Positions 57,884 through 64,000 of a DNA stretch of 64,000 bases are shown piece after piece; the stretch's first letter is position 1; the number at the start of each line of letters is the position of its first letter. Location: the NCBI GenBank assembly GCA_032622095.1, contig CP136066.1, positions 45,089,835-45,153,834 of the forward strand. Reading direction: 5' to 3'. This DNA is from Siphonodentalium dalli (lineage: Eukaryota; Mollusca; Scaphopoda; Gadilida; Siphonodentaliidae). Below the pieces are notes generated by a model. That model ran no database searches. It had not been told where the DNA came from and saw only the letters and a program-made list of their open reading frames with translations. Both the position numbers and the translations under genes were made by a program.

Positions 57884-58437
57884 ATCAAACAAGTGGAACA
57901 AATCTATGTGGACACCTTGCTAAATATCGTGTCTAGACTTCTTTAATCCCACCCTTGTTACTTGGTCGTAAACGGATGCTTCAGGCAGCCATAAACTCCA
58001 GCACCAGTTTAAGTGTATCTTCAGACGACCACGATACAATCGTAAGTGGAAAGATTTCCGTCGTATGAAGTAACCGGTAGCTGGACTGCGCATGCGCACG
58101 TCAAAATCGTAGGTCATAAAATAATATCAGACACTGTTTGATTTTAGATGCGAAATCGTGGCGTATCCTTGGATACCTCCACTTGCGACGTAATCGCAGC
58201 CGTGTGTACGTAAAAATCGTAGCTGGGAATGATCGTAGGGTAGTCAATCACATGCTTTAGAACAACCTATGATATCATAATGCACGTGACATCGCAATCG
58301 TCTGAACAAACTATCTACGATCTCGTCGGGCCCGATTCCTCCACTTTCGATTGTATCGTGGTCGTCGTGGTCGTCTGAAGTTACACTAAGACAGACACAT
58401 CAAATGAATCAGCGCTAACATTCTGACGAATACGAAC

Positions 58438-58548
58438 CTTCGTCGCATAGCGTCCCTTCAAATGCATCTTTGCAGTCGCAGTGGAATCCGTTGATGACGT
58501 CATTGCAAATTCCATTCAAACATGGGTTGGAATTACATTCGTCAATGT
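58438..58548 (-). CDS. Gene 2 exon: calcium-binding EGF domain
   Basis: Encodes [15 protein letters not shown], then [11 protein letters not shown] and FEGTLCDE. Six cysteines are in EGF spacing, with the D-x-D-E-C calcium motif at the start and the C-x-D-x4-F-x-C-x-C pattern for Asp/Asn hydroxylation. Acceptor TATTTAACAG, donor GAAG|GTTCGT, 37 codons, phase 1 both sides. It sits between the other EGF exon and the lectin domain, as in extracellular adhesion or receptor proteins. Confidence 0.9.
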
Positions 58549-59788
58549 CTGTTAAATAAACATGTATAACATCATAATTATTGTTACGTTGTGGAATTAC
58601 CCGCTGTCAGGCGATGTATCTCACAGCCACATGGGAAGTTCCAGTCCACTATGCGTACAAGAAACTCATATTCTTAAATCGTAACGCCATCAAGATCATA
58701 TCATTAGACTTATCTATATACATAATAAAATATATTGGTTTCATATATGCACCACCTCAGAATTCCGTTAAAAATAATTAATCCTTCAAATTATTACTAC
58801 GGCTTATCACTGAATGTTTCTTATTTACCACAACAGAAAGTCTCTAAATACGCGGATCACAAATTTACTAATCGGATTAAATACTCCCCCCCGATACTTC
58901 GCAATGCGACCGTTAGTCTATATTCCAACTGAGACATACTTTATCAGTAATGTCAGCTGTCATAATATTTAGAAATCGCACAAGTATACAATTCTGAGTC
59001 ACAACCATTGACATGGATACAAAATCGCTCCTTCATATATAGACCAATTGTATGTTAACTTATTTCATTGACATATGTGCCATCATGATTAGTCATTAAT
59101 ATGAATTGATCTTGTCATGTTATTTCGTCACATGAGCACGGTACCGATTCAGTGCGACACTGCTTTTAAATATTTTTTGGTGTGAAATTTTTATGGTTTA
59201 GAGTTATGCCTCTTTTATCTAATTCACAAAGCGGCGTCATCTGTATTCACATGCATGTGCGATAGATTGTGGCTTTGCGCAGAAACATTATTTCTTGATA
59301 GGGTGCGCACTGATGGTTACACTGGTGTAAATGTTTTCCATAGGCCTCAGTGCTAACGTTTTAGCGTATACTGTTGGCAATATAAACTTTGGGTCCAAAC
59401 TTTTCTTTAAATCTGAAAAATTGACATTTGGGGAAACTTTTTGCGAAAAAAAAATCATGTCTGTCTAGCAGGGAATTCGCCTTTAAATCTTGTGTTTTCG
59501 TAACTAGTGTCAGAACCGCATACAAAATACTGTCATATATTTTAGACCACACCAAAATATTCAAACTTCACTACAGAGGGTTAATTATTGTGTCAATGGC
59601 TATTTTACCTATGGGAAATCATAGGGAAGAGGTGTGATGATATTTTTTTTATGTAAAAAGCACACAAGGCTATGGACCAATCAGGGTCCAGTGTCTATTT
59701 TATTCTCTCCTATATATTCCTCCCGCATCCGCTGGATGTCATTCCGAACCTTATTTACACCAGTGTAACCTGATAAGTCGATGCTTAC
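58549..59788 (-). other. Intron of gene 2 between the two EGF exons
   Basis: GTAAGC donor to TTAACAG acceptor. It holds R1 copy 4 (58650-58915, plus orientation) and otherwise AT-rich sequence without features. Confidence 0.7.
58650..58915 (+). repeat. Interspersed family R1, copy 4
   Basis: Keeps GTAACGCCATCAAGATCATA, CAGAATTCCGTTAAAA and ATCCTTCAAATTATTACTAC. More diverged than the other copies. Confidence 0.6.
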
Positions 59789-59902
59789 CATCCTCACAGT
59801 TCTTCCCACCATATCCATCGGCGCACGTGCAACTGTAGCGGTTGGGTTCATCTACACAAGTCGCCCCGTTCTTGCATGGGTCAGAGAGACACTCGTTTGT
59901 TT
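59789..59902 (-). CDS. Gene 2 exon: EGF domain
   Basis: Encodes [15 protein letters not shown], then [11 protein letters not shown] and GYGGKNCED. Six cysteines in EGF spacing, with NEC at the start and C-x-D-x4-Y-x-C-x-C for hydroxylation. Acceptor TTTACTTTACAG, donor GATG|GTAAGC, 38 codons, phase 1 both sides. It is the most upstream exon of gene 2 that I can see; the 5' part of the gene is probably beyond the right edge or in exons I do not recognise. Confidence 0.9.
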
Positions 59903-61440
59903 CTGTAAAGTAAACTGCTATATCGTATACGGTGTAACGCTATGAAGTCGGTAACATGTATAATATGTAGAGAACAACTATAATGTTATAAAATTACCAA
60001 CTGATTTTAGAGTTATCCATCTTCATCCGCAATTTGGTCTGATACCGTCTTCTCGTCGACTTTTTACCAGGCCACTAAAAAGTACCGGTGGTGAAAAATA
60101 TTAGATTTCAAAAATCGATATCTGATCACTCTGAGTTTGGTGTGTGGGTTCCTAGACTCGAATGAAATATTTTTTACACCGAAGCCAAAGAAATAGTAAT
60201 TTGCGAGCGTTATTTCGGATTATGCATCTTTAACTATTCTAATTATCATACACGGTTAGTTGCATGTTGCAAGAATATCGATGTGTATCATACATGTCGA
60301 GATATAATTATGTTTGGTTGTCCCGTTGTCCAATGCTGTGTTCGGCGAGAGTCATACTACGACGTGTTATCGTATTTAGTATACTAGACCGGCCCCCAGA
60401 TGAGGGTAGTGTCACACGAAAGGGTAGAAATTTTGACGCTATCTCCAATTATCTTTGTCCATGGGGGTTCCAAAACAATGAGGTATCCAGGGCGGAACAT
60501 GTGGAAAATATATTTTTTTAATCTTTTTGGTGTTTTTGACCTGCAAATTTCAGTATAATCAGGAAAACCAATAAAATAAGACAAATGTTGAATAAAATAT
60601 ACTTGAATATCAGATATTGATTCTATCTGGGTTGCTTAACATTTATGATGTGCAAAAAGTTATATTATCCAACAAATTTTGTGAAAAATTCACGAAAATG
60701 CCAAAAAAATGCATAAATTGCAGTGCTTTTTCAAAAAAGTTTTCCAGAAGATTTCCTATAAAATTTTAATTTTTGGTATAAAGCTCTCAGTGGTACATCA
60801 AAATTTTCAGCATTATATAACTGATTTAATAATAACGTCACAAGCAATGATATCCAAAAAGCCGAGATATTTCCAAAAACTTAACCCACCCCCCTAAAAC
60901 TGATTTTCTATCTGAAAATACCTGTCAAGTCAGAATAGCCCGTTTTCGTTCTGTTTTGTTAACCAATTCAGAGTCTTATCATATATCATGGAATTAGCAT
61001 GTATCTGAGGAGGTTTATGTTATGGTAGAGTCTATTTTTGTTCAAATTATTGATTTTTTTTGGGTAAATTAGCTAAAATTTTGATTATTTTTAAGTGAAA
61101 AATTTCTGAAAAATTCCCATGACTTTGTCAGTTTTATGGATACAGCTGCTCAACATGCGCTACAATAAGCATGAATTCTTCCCCAATATCAGACATGAAA
61201 TGCTATAATCATGTACCAGACCAGAATTAAGACATAAAGTAAAACTTAACCCTACCACAAGATAGTGTTCTCAATGCTCTCAATTTTATGCTATACTAAA
61301 CTCAAAAGGTTGTAATCATACTTAAGTGGATATAATTCATATCATAAATTGCAATAGTTCTGCCCACGGATTATGCAATCTCATTGTCAATTTCATCAAA
61401 TCTGATGGTATCAGTCAATAGAATTTCTGTGCAACATCTT
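59903..61440. other. Stretch without recognised gene
   Basis: AT-rich sequence upstream of the EGF exon on the gene strand. No exon, repeat array or hairpin stands out. Confidence 0.5.
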
Positions 61441-61483
61441 ACGGGAAGAATGGTTCAAACAACTCAGGCTGCCTATCGGCCGT

Positions 61484-61756
61484 TCATCCATGAAGTGCTA
61501 CACCGGGAGTGGTTGATTTGGCAACGATTGCAAGTCTCCACTGTTTTGTTATCATGTTGGCTCGTTTTGAGTGTAGAATTAAAGATTCCTCACATGGTGG
61601 AAGTGCAGAAAGATCAAATAGCTTCTGCTGATTCTCTAACTTATGTGGGAACATTATCCGCCCAGCTTGATTCATTTCTCGAACGTTGAACATATAAGGC
61701 ACATGTGTGTCACTGTCCAAAACCCAATCCGTTCCTAAATATGCCATGACTTCCAT
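61484..61756 (-). pseudogene. Fragment of an unknown repeat-borne protein
   Basis: Reads YLGTDWVLDSDTHVPYMFN, then NQQKLFDLSALPPCEESL, LHSKRANMITKQWRLA and TPGVALHG, then TGA where a Trp codon would continue the frame (TADRQPELFEPFF). The segment LPPC-x-x-x-L-x-LH-x-x-RAN recurs, from memory, in uncharacterised transposon-associated proteins of aquatic invertebrates. Broken and without splice sites, so I treat it as a pseudogene. Confidence 0.4.
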
Positions 61757-62039
61757 ATATTTTGATTGTCTTTCCCGTAACTTCCAAACAAGTTTTTTGT
61801 TCCTTTTTGGAAGGTATCATTACCCGTCAAGGAATGGAACCCAATAAGTGCATTCTTCTGTACATTTGACTTGAATCACCTGCCCATTAGCATCAAAATT
61901 GATTAACTATTATCAGGGGGAAATCATTTAACGTTTTCTCCAACGTGCATAAACGGCATCAAGATGGAGAACTTTCTGACATGACCTCTCTATCGATTAA
62001 TATGTCGTTGAGTTATTGTGGAAAGCAGTAGCAACCCAA

Positions 62040-63600
62040 GGTACACATGTATAACCAACCCAGTAACATACAGTCACTCCATATATACACATACACACCA
62101 CACAAATGACAAGATAGTCACTCACTCTGTGTACACATACATCTGACCCATGACCATATAGTCACTCCCTGTATACCTATTCACCACTTTCATGACCATA
62201 AGTCAATCCTTGTATACCTATTCATATCACCATTGGCCATACGGTACTATATCCCCGTATACCTATTCGCCATATACACCCCATCCATGACCATAGAGTC
62301 ACTCCATGTATACATATGCAATGCATCTCACCATTGGCCATATAGCAACTCGCTTGATATACGTACCCCTCACCCATGACCATATATATCCACACTTGTG
62401 TATACATGTACACCCCATACAGCCATGAGTCACCATGCATGCACACTAGGTATACTCATACACTTGACCCATGGCCATATAGTCACCCCATGTATACCTA
62501 TATTCAACACATTCATCATCATACAGTCAATCATTGTATATAAATTCACCTCACCATTGGTCATACGTCACTCACTGTATACATGTTCACCAAACCCATG
62601 GCAAAATAGCCATGCAAGATATACATATACCCCCAACCATGACCATAGAATCACTCCAGGTAAACATATGCACCTCACTAATTGTGATATAGCCACTCAC
62701 TGTATACACATATCTCTCCATAACCATACAGACACACTTATGTATACCCGTACACCATACGCATGACCATACAGCCATGCAGGCACACCAGGTATACCCT
62801 ACACCTTACCCATGACCATATAGTCACTCTATGTATACCTATTCACCACATTCATGATCATACAGTCACTCTGTGTATACCTGTTCACCTCACCATTGGC
62901 CATACAGTCACTCCCTGAAAACCTATTCACCTCACTATTGGCCATAGAGTCACTCACTGTATATATATTTGCCACGTCAATAGTCATATAGCCACTCGAT
63001 AAATGCATATACATCAACACATGACCATCCACACACTCGTCAATGACCATTCAGCATACATCAGGTACACATATACACATTATGACTACTGCCATTCCAT
63101 GTACACCTATACGCATTACACATAGCTGCACATCTATTTATCCATTCAATCCACCAATGATCATAAAGACAACACATGTATACATATACACCTATATATG
63201 ACAATACAGCCACACAAGATACATCTTTACATCTCACCCATGAACATACAGTCACTCCATATATACATAAACACACATATGACCATGTAGGTACTCTCGT
63301 TATTTACATACATGTAAACCACAGCAATGCCCATTGAGCCACATTATGTACACCTGTACTGGGTAATCATAACCATACAACCATACAGTCACTCCCTGTA
63401 TATATATTCACCTCACACATGACCATACTCTCACTCCTTGCATACATTTACATCTCACCATAGCCACCCCATTCATGAACATATAGCTAATCATGTACAC
63501 CGATTCACATCATTCATGACCATAAAATAACTCCGTAAAGTTTATACATATTCACCTCACCTATGACCACACGGTAACTCCTTGGTTGCCATATTGACCT
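62040..63600 (+). repeat. Minisatellite, about 43 bp unit, very degenerate
   Basis: About 35 units of the type CATGACCATATAGTCACTCC, then TGTATACCTATTCACCTCAC or variants (CCATTGGCCATA). The minus frames give Met/Tyr/Val/Cys-rich strings that only mirror the repeat. The last 400 bases of the window hold AT-rich sequence with nothing recognised. Confidence 0.85.
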
Positions 63601-64000
63601 CCAGCCTGTATCATGTTGATCAATGTTTATCCTAATAGGCCAGAATAGCCACAAATTATGATTCGTTTCAGTTCCATTTCAAAGAAAAAAATAATATATA
63701 GCCAGTATCCAAAAAGAGGTTTTCGGAAGAAAAAAAACAAATAAGGCAACTTTAAAATTAATTTATTATACCCCATAAGGAAATGGGACAACCAGAATAG
63801 AACATTTAGTTGTCAGTTGATTAGCTAACATGTAAAATAACCAAGTAACTCACAATTTGCCACATTTTCAGAAACGCAGAGAATAATGTTTGGGATATAT
63901 ATAAAAAATGGTTGCCATTTTGAGTAATTTAGTTTATAAACACATTAGTGTGACACATTTAAGGTAGATCAAAACAATAAACATCTTTCATACCAAACAA

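Noticed and set aside
57499-57923. Frames with Tyr/Ile and Val/Cys runs
   Set aside because: Translations of (TA)n and (CA)n microsatellites.
62040-63600. CRISPR-like array
   Set aside because: Units of about 43 bp are degenerate head-to-tail copies with no constant repeat and unique spacers, in a eukaryotic genome.

Overview
This window is repeat-rich nuclear DNA from an animal. Genes are split into short exons bounded by GT/AG, and the exons encode extracellular modules (PAN/apple, WSC, EGF, C-type lectin) joined by phase-1 introns, as in shuffled metazoan secreted or membrane proteins. The density of CR1/L2-like LINEs, foldback MITEs and satellites suggests a marine invertebrate, perhaps a mollusc or another lophotrochozoan. 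That placement is inference; nothing here fixes the species.

Two host genes lie on the minus strand. Gene 2 (59.9 -> 36.3 kb) reads EGF, EGF, first half of a C-type lectin domain, second half, stop. Gene 1 (34.08 kb -> past the left edge) reads signal peptide plus PAN/apple, first half of a WSC domain, second half of the WSC domain, and continues outside the window. All seven exons recognised keep phase 1, and both split domains rejoin exactly at their splice sites.

The 24.9 kb intron that splits the WSC domain holds the main feature: an imperfect giant palindrome at 2152-19389, centred on a GCC/GGC hairpin at about 10272. Its arms match base for base over long stretches but differ by small substitutions, a longer minisatellite on the left and a 1.33 kb segment present only on the right. 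Each arm carries a compact, TATA-led, AATAAA-ended unit with two overlapping reading frames, each with one C2H2 zinc finger. The two units point outward from the shared centre. The outer ends, and two further ends inside the right arm, carry the same terminal inverted repeat (CACTGTCGG..., with a YY1-like AAGATGGCGGC site). The palindrome therefore looks like a composite of mobile-element units, not a single-copy host gene pair. I recognise no transposase in it.

Right of the palindrome, 19.4-36 kb is intronic and intergenic repeat: a four-copy interspersed family with L2-like LINE remnants, a 238 bp tandem pair, a perfect 80 bp palindrome, clusters of a CCCTNCTGTTACC motif, MITEs and a hAT-like end. 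From 36.5-52.2 kb the intron splitting the lectin domain holds a 153 bp hairpin, a degenerate satellite, a CR1-like LINE with in-frame stops and a 1.5 kb insertion, and poly-G tracts. From 52.8-57.9 kb come a 170-odd bp satellite that switches orientation at about 54.45 kb, a second degenerate array, an array of paired TGACCTTGA/TCAAGGTCA sites, and CA/TA microsatellites. From 60-64 kb there is a fragment of an unknown repeat-borne protein and a 43 bp-type minisatellite.

Many boundaries are by eye. Exon chains rest on domain continuity, splice consensus and phase, not on transcripts.
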